From Azolla caroliniana (lineage: Eukaryota > Polypodiophyta): a stretch of DNA of 64,000 nt. The notes under the pieces were generated by a model, which had not been told where the DNA came from, searched no databases, and saw only the letters and a program-made list of their open reading frames with translations. The stretch spans positions 2,232,001-2,296,000 of the forward strand of contig JBHGNT010000002.1 of the NCBI GenBank assembly GCA_043228905.1, in the 5' to 3' direction. This document shows, one piece after another, positions 54,264 through 63,700 of this stretch (position 1 is its first letter; every line of letters starts with the position of its first letter). Position numbers and translations under genes: made by a program.

Positions 54264-54573
54264 TGTCACGTTGTTACGCGCGTGCGTGGAGAAAGGCGGG
54301 ACCACGGGGGTCTTGGACTAGGGAGTGATGGAGCGTAGGAAGACGTGCTTCACCGTTTCCGGGGCATCTCAGAAGCACACCGGAAGCAACTGAAGGGAGA
54401 GAGAGAGAGAGGGAGAGAGAGAGAGAGAGAGCGCACGTTTAACACCGACTCACGCACACACACTCACACACACACACAGGCCAACCCGACTCACACCCTT
54501 AAGTACAGGAAATGCAGGAAAGGGGAAGCACCCGACACCAACGAAGACGCGAATATACACAGACAGACGCAAC

Positions 54574-54608
<35 letters not shown>

Positions 54609-55022
54609 TTAAGAATACATTCCCGGATTCAAGCCGGACCAAGGTAGGTTACAATAGTCGTCAGCTGCCAAGCCGTCGGTCGGGGAGCTCACGGGCTCGT
54701 CGCGCCGAGCGGGGTCTTGCACAAGAGAGGAGCTGAAGCAAACCCTAAGCGAACATGAAGAAGAAGAAGAAGAAGAAACCCTAAATCTAACGGTATAGCC
54801 TCTAATGCAAAATGGCCCGCATTGCCGAGTCCCGTTCTCCTGTCGCCACCGATCTCTCTTATAGGACTCACGCCGGCACTCGGGCCGGCAGCCGGATTGG
54901 TGTAAGGAACTCCATAGGACCCGCTTTCATTCTCGTTCCAACCCTCGACCTTCACCCGGTCGGTCTTTCTCCCCATGTAAAAGAGGGCGGCTCGTCCCGC
55001 ACCCTCTCCTGTATCGGCACCT
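54264..55022 (-). repeat. Gyp-K 3' LTR and short tail
   Basis: Begins TGTCACGTTGTTACGCGCG, the inner-edge pattern of Gyp-D-type LTRs. It holds GA (54400-54431), CA (54459-54478) and TA (54577-54605) microsatellites. I could not fix the outer LTR boundary; it falls somewhere in 54700-55000. No pol sequence lies between it and gag. Confidence 0.6.
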
Positions 55023-55950
55023 TTATGCCGAATCTGGCCCCGATCGAATGATCCACGACCGGATCACGCTCCACCCGTATCGGAATGCCGATCTCCTCAT
55101 GTCGTGTTTGTCCTCGGCCTCCTCACAGGCCGTTTCCCATCCATCTTCGCTGGCATTGTGCCAGGACTCCTCGGTACCGCCATCCATCTCCTCGGTCTTA
55201 CATGGGCATACGGGCCCGAATGCCGAGTTCTCCGGAATCGGGTCCGTGGGCTTTCGTCCGTTCCTTCCCCGTATCGTCTCGCCGGTGATTCTTCGCCTTT
55301 CGCCGCCGCCTTCCTCCGCTTGGGACTCACGTGGGCACTCGGGCCCGACTGCCATCGTCTCGGGAGCAAGTGTGGGAAGACACAAAGAATCGCCCGTCCG
55401 TTTTACGCCCTTGTCCGTAGCCACCGACTCTTCGTGGTCGGCGGTCGTCTTCTTACCGATCGCGCAAGCCCCGTCTGGGCTTGCTTCTCCAATGACCGGG
55501 ATCTCGGGCTGCCACGCCCGAAACCGCTGGTCCCAACGATCCAGTTCCGCGATCTGTATCTCGGCCTCGTCCTTGGCCGTTCTATCTCCGCAAGTCGAGA
55601 GGGCGTTTCGTTCTGCACCCTTTCCCGTGGTACCGTCGTACCGATCTTCCGCCGTCGCGTGGGGCAAGTCTGTCTCCTCGGTCTCAGGTTGCGGCCTCCG
55701 TCTTTCCTCTTCCTCGAGCATCGCCTCGAGAGCTGCGTACGCCTCCACAATCCTGGCCCCAACGCCAACCCTTGCCGACTCTCTTTGCCGTTCGGCCTCT
55801 TCCCGCTGTGATGGCACGCCGTCGCGCCCCTTCCTCTTAGCCTTCTCGGCTCGCTCATCATCTAGCCGTTGGCACACCCTTCCGACCTTCGACCAGTCCT
55901 CCATAATGACGGGAACCCAACGCTCCTTATGCACTAAGCTCGGCCACAAC
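55023..55950 (-). pseudogene. Gyp-K Gag, C-terminal part
   Basis: Starts in WVPVIMEDWSKVGRVCQRLDDERAEK, equivalent to DWTTVKRVCGRFDKRREW in Gyp-E, so it belongs to the superfamily at a distance. The rest is Glu/Arg-rich and has an imperfect repeat (GPECPRESQAEEGGGERRR and SAFGPVCPCKTEEMDGGTEE). I find no CCHC knuckle and no protease before the stop at 55023. The opposite strand is open too, which I regard as a composition effect. Confidence 0.65.
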
Positions 55951-56642
55951 TGAGATTCTTTTCATATACAGAAAACGGGAAACAAATGCACAACACAAAG
56001 GAGAGGAAGATACACAGGAGGTTTACGTGGAAAACCCAAAGAGGGAAAAACCACGGCAGCCCACAGGCTGCAAACTGTCACTATGTGAGAATGTACAACA
56101 GTGAGTTCATTGAGGCAACGACCTCGTGCTCACAGATCTTCGCCACAGGCGGCGGTTACAACAGAGGCAACGACCTCTTTCTCTCTCTCTCTCTCTGTAC
56201 ACTATTATGTGCTCTCTCTTCTTCTTGCACCAACAAGAAAAATGACAACTACAACAATTACTAAAAGTTTGCCCTAAGTCATATTTATACTAATATGACT
56301 TTTCGGCTATTTACAAATGTAGTCTCGATGGGCTCTCAGAAACATATTTACGACTATGTCTCTTCATCCGGTTCTCACCGGGTCTATACCATCCGGCTCT
56401 CCGTAGCCGGGTATTCCTCATCCGGTCTTCACCGGGTCTGTATCATTCGGCTCTCCGTAGCCGGGTACTCCTCATCCGGTTCATACCGGGCCTGCACCAT
56501 CCGGCTCTCCGTAGCCGAGTACTCCTCATCCGGTTCATACCGGGTCTGCACCATCCGGCTCTCCGTAGTCGGGTCCTCCTCATACAGTTTCCTGAGGGAC
56601 TGTTCTTCTTCCTTCCCATTCGGAGGGACCTGTTTCCCAACA
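55951..56642 (-). repeat. Copia LTR inside Gyp-K gag, about 692 bp
   Basis: Reversed relative of the Cop-2 LTR (ends TTTCCCAACA; shares GAAAACCCAAAGAGGGAAAAA and the GAGGCAACGACCTC pattern). It contains four copies of a 54-bp tandem repeat (starts at 56364, 56418, 56472, 56526). Gag sequence continues on both sides, so it is a solo LTR, but I see no target duplication and the left boundary is uncertain. Confidence 0.7.
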
Positions 56643-57179
56643 CGTAAGCCCATTCGCTCCATCATTGTCTTCGAGCTCAATCCTGATGGTCTCCCGTTCC
56701 GCTCGGTCGATCGACCTGACGAACAATAGGACCTTGTCCGCCCCCACCAAACCTTGTTCCCGCTCTGGGAGCCGAGCAAGCCTTCGCTCGAACTCTCGGA
56801 ACGCCTTGGTCGCGCCCCGATGGGTCTTTGCCGATGCTACCCACTGGTCGAAGTCGTGTCGTCCCCGATTTTTCCGCCGTCCTCCGAATACCTTCAGGAG
56901 CGCCTCTTCGAAGGCCTCCCATGAACTATGAGCCTCACGGAGCTCCTTTATTTCCGCATGCATCCGGACAGCCACGACCCGACAGAAGAACTCCAGCCTC
57001 AACGCCTCGTCTACGCCACGCTCCTCCATTTCGGCGTTGTAGGCTTCCAAGTAAGATGGGACTCTTTCAACCACTCGCTCAACCGCTTGTTGCGTTGCTT
57101 CTCGCCTCATCACCACTCGTGCCGACTCCAACACCACTTCAGCCACCATCTCCGCAAGGTCGTCGTCTTCCAACTCCAT
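56643..57179 (-). pseudogene. Gyp-K Gag, N-terminal part
   Basis: From the ATG at 57179: MELEDDDLAEMVAEVVLES, YLEAYNAEMEERGVDEALRLEFF, SSWEAFEEALLKVFG, FDQWVASAKTHRG, KVLLFVRSIDRAERETI. The pattern follows the superfamily capsid (TWEEFEGRLLEKYG, FMEWVE, VLLFVKSVD) at low identity. No stop before the copia LTR at 56642. Confidence 0.8.
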
Positions 57180-57195
57180 CCTCCCTTGCCGCCTT

Positions 57196-57212
57196 TCACG
57201 TCGGGTTCACCA
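57196..57212 (-). other. Gyp-K primer binding site
   Basis: The minus strand reads TGGTGAACCCGACGTGA, four bases from the LTR edge at 57217. Confidence 0.9.
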
Positions 57213-57216
57213 AATA

Positions 57217-57257
57217 TGTCGCGTTGTTACGCGCGTGCGTGGAGAAAGGCGGGACCA
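57217..57257 (-). repeat. Gyp-K 5' LTR, inner stub
   Basis: TGTCGCGTTGTTACGCGCG...GGGACCAC matches 54264-54305 and then breaks off. Confidence 0.85.
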
Positions 57258-57258
57258 C

Positions 57259-57285
57259 CCCTAAACCCTAAACCCTAAACCCTAA
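57259..57285 (+). repeat. Interstitial plant telomere repeat
   Basis: Three complete CCCTAAA units (57259-57279) and a partial fourth. Too short for a telomere; it sits at a breakpoint inside the Gyp-K LTR. Confidence 0.9.
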
Positions 57286-57286
57286 T

Positions 57287-57302
57287 CCCATCGTGGTCGC
57301 CA
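57287..57302 (-). other. Primer-site-like sequence of a third type
   Basis: The minus strand reads TGGCGACCACGATGGG, placed where a primer site would be for the LTR-like block at 57310-57743. The tRNA is not identified. Confidence 0.5.
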
Positions 57303-57309
57303 AAAACTG

Positions 57310-57743
57310 TGTTAACTCTTCGGGCTGGACAATGGCCTAACACAGGGTGTCTACGGGAGACACTTCACCAAAGGGTGTTACGGCAACCAGATTTGACTTC
57401 AACGCTTAATCCGACTTAATTAAGTTACTTATTAGGATCGTCTTTCATAACACGCGTAAGATATAACAATTAAGACAGAACGACAATTAACACAGAGAGA
57501 TAACAACGCTTAAGCTTTCATTAATTAACCACTAACTATTACATTGTATCCGGGCCTTTAAATAGGTTTCCGGTCTGTATTACAAAACGGTGCCATCCGC
57601 ACCTGTTCGGGATCGGTCCGGATCCGGCACGGCATACCGTTTCCGGTCCGTCCGTCCACACTCATAGCTTAATTACAACCACATTCCTACTACTTAATTA
57701 ACTCTCCGTTTCCCACTCTGGACTCCTTTGTCGGCCGGTAACA
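57310..57743 (-). repeat. LTR-like block of an unrelated element, 434 bp
   Basis: Plus strand starts TGTTAACTC and ends GGCCGGTAACA, giving TGTTA/TAACA ends. A/T-rich, no coding sequence, no second copy in the window. With the primer-site-like sequence beside it, it looks like one LTR plus primer site of a minus-strand element with the body missing. Confidence 0.55.
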
Positions 57744-57771
57744 TAGGGAGTGATGGAGCGTAGGAAGACGT
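57744..57771 (-). repeat. Gyp-K 5' LTR, second piece
   Basis: All 28 bases match 54319-54346 of the other Gyp-K LTR. Between this and the stub at 57217-57257, 13 bases of LTR are missing and 486 bases are inserted. Gyp-L then cuts the LTR after ACGT. Confidence 0.85.
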
Positions 57772-58583
57772 TGTCGTGAAGAAAACCGTCCGTAGGCGGA
57801 ATCGGCGCACCAAGGCGTGGGAACCGGTTCTTCACACGCGCACGCTCCAAGTTGTACATAGAAGCGAATTAGGAGGATAATCGGCAGGAACGGGCCCTAA
57901 CCCAAGTGGAGACGAAGACCGCGCGAACAGTCTTTTCGGTCGCGCGCGCGAACTGTACGAGTCGGCGGCGTAACTACGCGGATGCGTGAAAAACGGAGCG
58001 GATCCCTGTCCAAAAGGGACAGGGAATAAAGCTGACAGGACGGCCTGCTCGTCGGGCTATATAAGGAGCAGGAAAGAGCTGTTGCAGGGATCTCCGGAGG
58101 AGAGGACGAAGTGCTGCCGAACCGATTTCGGAGCCTCTCTCTCACTCCTGCTCTCTCTGTCTTCTGCTCCATCGCGTACCTGTGCAGTTTTCGAGGAGGC
58201 TTGCGCTGTTCCGTGGAACGCCCGAGTGCGTCCTGCAGCACCTCCGACCTGTCTTCCCTTTCTGTGCGTCGCGACATACAGGGGTCGGCAGCTGTTCGCC
58301 GCCCTGTTCGTTTTCGTTAGTATCTATTTTGTGCCCCACTGTGGGTTGTAACGCTTCAGCTTGTTATTTCTTGCATTCATAAGTACATATCTCTCGTTGT
58401 TGCGTCCATCTGTGTCGGCGTTTATTTGTGATCTCTGTTTGTTGGGCCGTGTCCCTGTGCGATTGTCGGTTCTGCGCAATCGGATCCTCGGTTCTGTGTA
58501 ACCGGGTCTCTCTCTTGCTCTTCGGTTCGAGACCCCCGTGGTCCCTCCTCCTTTCTACACGCAAGGGCGTAGCAACCCCGACA
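57772..58583 (+). repeat. Gyp-L 5' LTR, 812 bp
   Basis: TGTCGTGAAG...CCCCGACA; shares the U3 half with Gyp-H but differs in the R/U5 half. Confidence 0.95.
58004..58064 (+). promoter_or_regulatory. Gyp-L promoter: hairpin plus TATA box
   Basis: CCCTGTCC/GGACAGGG (58004-58011, 58017-58024) followed by TATATAA (58058-58064), with the same spacing as in Gyp-H. Confidence 0.6.
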
Positions 58584-58586
58584 TCT

Positions 58587-58603
58587 TGGTGAACCCGACG
58601 TGA
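58587..58603 (+). other. Gyp-L primer binding site
   Basis: TGGTGAACCCGACGTGA three bases after the LTR end. Confidence 0.95.
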
Positions 58604-58626
58604 AAGAGGCGGCAGAAGAGTAGGAA

Positions 58627-60753
58627 ATGAAGGGGGCGGATCTTGCAGAGGCCATGGCTTCGGCCGTGGATCGGATAGTAAGCGCGCGCGAGGGCACCGG
58701 CGCCCTCGATAGAGCTATCGAGGCGGTCGTCGGAACGATCGGTCGATTCACCGGAAAAGATGCCACGAAGTACCTGGCGTCCTACGGTGCGGAAATGTTA
58801 ATGCGGGACATTCCGGAAGACAGGCGTCTTGCCGGTTTTCCCCGAGTGGCGATGCCGAGCATCCACGCGGAGGTGCTCGAGGTGCGGACGGAGAGCTGTA
58901 CCTGGGAGGAGTTCGAAGGTCGGCTCCTAGAGAAATACGGGCTGGACGACGCGCTCCGGCTTTCGAAGCGAAGGTTCATGGAATGGGTGGAGTCCCCGGG
59001 GAAGGGAAGAAACGCGTCGGCGCTCCTCCGGGAGTTCGAGGAAAACTTTGCGCGCCTTTCGGCGCTCGACCGAACCATCCTGGACACGAGCCGGGTCTTG
59101 CTGTTTGTCAAGTCGGTCGACGAGCGGGATCGGGAGCAAGTGGGCCTCTTGCTGGAGACCGAAGACGGGCTCACTACCGACTGGGCGGCTGTCAGGAAGG
59201 TCTGTGGCCGTTTCGACAAACGGCGAGAATGGGCGGACAACGGGGCGACCGGGTCGGGCTCGGTCGCAGCAAGGAAGCTCGAACCAGCGCCACAGGTGCG
59301 CAAGGAAGAGACCCGGGAGTGGTTGGAAACCGGTTCGGCTTCGACCGGCGTAGTCAGAGGCTCAACCGGAGGAGCGGCGCTGGAGGAATTGACGAAGGCG
59401 ATAAAGGACCTCCAAATCGCGCAGGCCCGAAGGGAAGGAGGCGAACCGGCTCGTGACCGACGGCCGGCGGCAGGAAACAGGTGCATGTGGTGCGATGAAG
59501 TCGGCCACATTCGGAAGGACTGCGGCGACTTCGCGGAGGCACTGAGGAACAGGGTGGTATACCTGTGGGAAGGACGGGTGCATGCCAGCGACACCCGAAG
59601 GGCCCTGAGCCGAAACGACGGGCGAGGTGGTATGAAAAGGGTAATGGAAGAGGCGGCGGCCCGACATGCGGAAACCGTCCACTACTCGGCGTCGGCCGGT
59701 ATTCGAGTCGGGGGTGACGAGGCCCGAAAGGAAAGCAAAGCCGGATTCTGGCCGACGATGCTGGAAGGCCTTGCCGGTGCAGGGCTTAAAAGGGAGGAAT
59801 CGGACCGTGCGGAGAGACGGGTACGGGAGATAACCGGGTGGAGCGACCCGGTCGAGGAAAAGACGGGCTTCGTGGAAGCCGCTTGCCGGAACTACGAGGC
59901 TCTGGTAAAAGAGAAGCGGGTGGGGAAACCCGGGACGACCGGGCCCTCACAGCGATACGAGACCCGGTCCGGGCCACGACGGGACGAAGCCGGCGGGGCC
60001 GGTACGCAAGATAAACCCCAGAAGGGCGGATACCGTCTGGGGACGGAGATAGAAAGAACCACGGACTTGCGAAAGGTCCTGGAGGAACGGATCCTCGACA
60101 GCAAGGTGGAGCTGTCGCTACGGGAGGTGCTGGGAATCGCCAAGAAGGAGTTCCACGACTCCATCGTGGACTTGGTGAAACGGAAGAGGCTGTCAACGGA
60201 GACAGAACCGGAAAGACCGGTGGAAGTGCGAACGACGCACCTGGACGACATGGCGCTGGAAGACGAGTGGGCGGAGAGCCACTATTCGCGGCCACACTGG
60301 GCCCGAGCGACCACGGAAACCCCGGTAAAGATCGGCGATGTCCAGGAACCGGTAGTAGCTTTGGTGGACCACGGATCGGAAATCAACCTGATGTCCATGG
60401 ACTTCTATAAGAAGGGCAAATGGCCGATCAACACCAAGCACGGGTGGAAGATAAGGGCGGCGACGCGCGCCACCGAGGAGCTTCACGGGGCCTGCCCGAA
60501 TGTACGGGTCAAGATCGGCGATGTCGAGATAGACCAGCACTTCTTCGTGCAGGAGTCATCATCGCACCCCGTCATACTGGGAGAGCCGTACATCACGGCG
60601 GCTCGAATGGAGACCAAGGTGCTGGACAACGGTTCGGCCTATGCGCGGGTCAAGAGCCAGGACGGGCGCCATTCGGTCCAGTTTTTGACGGTTAGGCCGA
60701 ACCACGAGCGTAACCGCGACTCCCTCGGTTCCGATAGCCGAGAGGATTTTTAG
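58627..60753 (+). CDS. Gyp-L Gag-protease, intact
   Basis: 708 residues from ATG 58627, the first ATG after the primer site. Capsid-like region (TGKDATKYLASYGAEMLMR, TWEEFEGRLLEKYG, FMEWVESPGKGRN, LREFEENFARLSALDRT), zinc knuckle C286-x2-C289-x4-H294-x4-C299, charged linker, protease with DHG at 581-583 (ALVDHGSEINLM) and HPVILGEPYI. It is the best full-length reference for the superfamily Gag here; Gyp-E and Gyp-H copies have nonsense or deletion lesions. It ends in GATTTTTAG, and the pol frame is already open at that point. Confidence 0.92.
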   Translation: MKGADLAEAMASAVDRIVSAREGTGALDRAIEAVVGTIGRFTGKDATKYLASYGAEMLMRDIPEDRRLAGFPRVAMPSIHAEVLEVRTESCTWEEFEGRLLEKYGLDDALRLSKRRFMEWVESPGKGRNASALLREFEENFARLSALDRTILDTSRVLLFVKSVDERDREQVGLLLETEDGLTTDWAAVRKVCGRFDKRREWADNGATGSGSVAARKLEPAPQVRKEETREWLETGSASTGVVRGSTGGAALEELTKAIKDLQIAQARREGGEPARDRRPAAGNRCMWCDEVGHIRKDCGDFAEALRNRVVYLWEGRVHASDTRRALSRNDGRGGMKRVMEEAAARHAETVHYSASAGIRVGGDEARKESKAGFWPTMLEGLAGAGLKREESDRAERRVREITGWSDPVEEKTGFVEAACRNYEALVKEKRVGKPGTTGPSQRYETRSGPRRDEAGGAGTQDKPQKGGYRLGTEIERTTDLRKVLEERILDSKVELSLREVLGIAKKEFHDSIVDLVKRKRLSTETEPERPVEVRTTHLDDMALEDEWAESHYSRPHWARATTETPVKIGDVQEPVVALVDHGSEINLMSMDFYKKGKWPINTKHGWKIRAATRATEELHGACPNVRVKIGDVEIDQHFFVQESSSHPVILGEPYITAARMETKVLDNGSAYARVKSQDGRHSVQFLTVRPNHERNRDSLGSDSREDF
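60745..60753 (+). promoter_or_regulatory. Gyp-L predicted -1 frameshift site
   Basis: GATTTTTAG; GTGGGG (60770-60775) can pair with CCCCAC (60804-60809), at exactly the distances seen in Gyp-E and Gyp-H. Read codon by codon, the -1 frame has no stop from 60750 to 60858 and beyond. Confidence 0.65.
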
Positions 60754-63700
60754 AGAGGGCTGTCAAGGCGTGGGGCCGCGACAGTCCGGACACCCCGGGA
60801 AAACCCCACACCTGTACGATAAAACCGAAGAAACCTTGTACCATAGGTAGGGAATTTTTGTTCTCCGACAGCGGAGCGTGCACGATAGTCGGCATCGGCG
60901 GCCGAGAAAAGACAAAGGCGGAGGGGAGACTTCGAGCGTGCGGAGTTCTCGGCCCTGACGAGGAAATCAACGGAGCCGTGGAGGCGGTCTCATTCGACGA
61001 CACCTTGGGAATGCTGGGAAAGGTAGTCGAAGAAGGCCTTAACGAAGACCGGACGATACCGGTGTGTTCCGAGGAGATGTACGGAGTCATTGCGGACTTC
61101 GGTCGAGGGCTCGAGTCAGTTCGGACGGCCCACGTAAGCACCAAGTACAAGACTGTGGACCGGAAGGTAAGGCCAGTCGCGGCACCCTTACCGGAGGACA
61201 GCGCGTCGAGAATCAAAGGGGTTGCATCGGACCCGAGTCTACGAGATCCGGCCTGCATAGGACACACCTTCACCGACGAGACGCTCCGAGAGCTCAAAAT
61301 CGGTGGGGGCGGGTTCCTACTGCCGGCGGAGGAAGACCGGTTTCGGGGAATGCTCGGAAGGCACGGGAAAGCCTTCGCATTCTCGCCGGAGGAAATCGGG
61401 TGCGTTAACCCGACGATCGTGGAGCCGATGGTGATATTCACGGTACCGCATGTACCATGGAATCTCAAGCCAATCCCGGTGCCGAGAGCTCACATCCCGA
61501 AGTTGATGGAGCTGCTGAGGCAGAAAGTTGATATGGGAATTCTCGAGCCGTCGAGCGCCCCATATTCGAATCGATGGTTTACCGTACCGAAGAAAAACGG
61601 TTCGTTGCGCTTCATTCAGGACCTGCAGCCGGTCAATCGAGTGACCATTCGGAACGCAGGGATCGGACCGACCATAGACGAGTTCGCGGAGGCCTTCGCC
61701 GGAAGGTCAATTTACTCAGTCGGGGATCTATACTCAGGGTACGATCAGTTCCAGCTAGCCGTGGAGAGCAGAGACATTACGACGATGCGAACTCCCCTCG
61801 GCCTAGTTCGGATGTGTACGCTGCCGCAAGGAGGGACCAACTCGGTGGCCCACATGGTGAATGCGATGAACAAGGTTCTGAGGGACTGTATCCCGGACAT
61901 CACCATGCCGTTTCTGGACGACATCCCGATCAAGGGATGCCCGGTGGAAGAAAAGGACGAGACGATCGGGCCGGACGGATGCCGGCGGTTCGTGGCGACG
62001 CACATCGACGACTGCGAGAAGGTGCTGCAAAGGCTAGAGGATGCGAGGCTCACCTTCTCGGGGGAGAAGTCAGCATTCGGGCAGTCGGAAATCATGGTGG
62101 TCGGACATTTATGTGGACCATATGGCCGGAAACCGTCTCCGGCAAAGATAGAAGCCATCTCCGCGATGAAGCCCGACTGCAGCTCGGTCACGGAATTACG
62201 GAGATTCCTGGGGGCATGCGCGTTCTACCACATATGGATCCCGCATTACGCACACGTTGCGGAGCCACTGTACGGGTTGCTGAAAAAGGGGCGAAGGTTC
62301 GAATGGCTAGACGAGCACGCGGAATCGGTCCGGAAGCTGAAAGAGGCCCTTGCAGCGGCACCGGCACTCCGGAAGGCGGTATACGGGAAGGGTACCCCGG
62401 TATTCATAACGGTGGATACCAGTCCGACCGGGATCGGATGGGTCGTGAACCAGGAAGACGAGGACGGCAATCGGTTTCCGATCCGATTCGGCGCGAAAGT
62501 CCTCAGTGAACGGCAGCGAGGATACGCCCAGGTTAAACGCGAACTCTGGGGTATTGTTTCGGCGGTCAAGGCCGACAAAGACTACCTGATAGGGACAGAA
62601 GTGATCATCGAGACGGATTGCCTGCCGATTCTCGGTATGGTTTCCGGATGCGCGACTCCGGACCTGGCGATGCTCAGGTGGATAGCGTACATCAAGTCCC
62701 TGGACCCGGAAATACGACACATTTCCGGGAAAGACAACGCCATGGCCGACATGCTTTCGAGGGCGAGGTTCGACGACGAGGGCGGCATGGTTTCGGAAGA
62801 CGAGGAAGTCGGCGTGGATTTCTTCGAGACGGCATACATAACGACCAACGGGGTGAGCACCCCGGCGCTTAACGAGTTCGACGCGAGCAAGTACGACGGG
62901 GAGTGGCTGCAGATCGGCGGGTTTTGAAGACAATGACGCCCGATGCGTCATGGACGAAGGACGAGGCCAACCGGATCCGGAAGAGAGCATATCGGTTCCT
63001 TCTCCGAGATGGGCATTTGTGGAAGCACCCGAAGAAGAGGAACGGCGTCCCGCTCCGGGTGGTGGCGATGAAGGAAGAACGGGAGGAGCTACTGGCGGCC
63101 TACCACGACAGCCCTTGGGCTGGACACCGTGGAACGTGGGCGACGTTTGAGAAGCTGAAGGGGAAGTACTGGTGGCCGGGATTGTACCGGGACGTGCATC
63201 GGTTCGTGTCAACTTGCGAGAGTTGCCAGATGCACTCGATAGTCCGACACCGGGACGGGCTTCACCCTACGTACCCTCCGACTATCCACTTCAAATGGAT
63301 GGTAGATCTGGTGACAATGCCGATCGGGGTAGGACAGATGCGGTATCTGGTCCTAGCGCGGGAAGACCTGACGAACCAGGTGGAAGGCCGAGCCCTTCAG
63401 AACAAGACGACCGCGGCCGTGTGTCGGTTCCTGATTGAGGACGTGATATGCCGGTACGGGTGCGTCGGGAAGATCGTGGCTGACCGAGGGGAGTTGGACG
63501 CCGAGGAAGCCGCGGAGCTGTTCGATAGGCTGGGAGTCAAACTCTCGCTCACCACTGCGTACAACCCGGAGGCGAATGGAAAGGTGGAGCGCGGACATGG
63601 ACCAATCGTTAAGGCGCTGGTTCGGGCATGCGAAGGCCAAGTCGGTAACTGGCCGCGACTTCTACCTTATGCTTTGTGGGCCGACCGGACTACGCACAGT

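Noticed and set aside
55048-55953. A 301-codon open frame on the plus strand opposite Gyp-K gag
   Set aside because: The minus strand has the Gag-like match (DWSKVGRVCQRLDDER). The plus-strand frame is Ser/Pro-rich with no recognisable domain and reflects GC-rich codon composition.
57259-57285. True chromosome end
   Set aside because: Fewer than four repeats, with retroelement sequence continuing on both sides.
60858-60900. SDSGACTIVG / FDSGACTMVG at the pol start as a second aspartic protease site
   Set aside because: Gyp-G has PSGAC at the matching place, so the Asp is not conserved, and no flap or ILG motif follows. The D-H-G site in the Gag ORF with HPVILGEPYI is the better protease.
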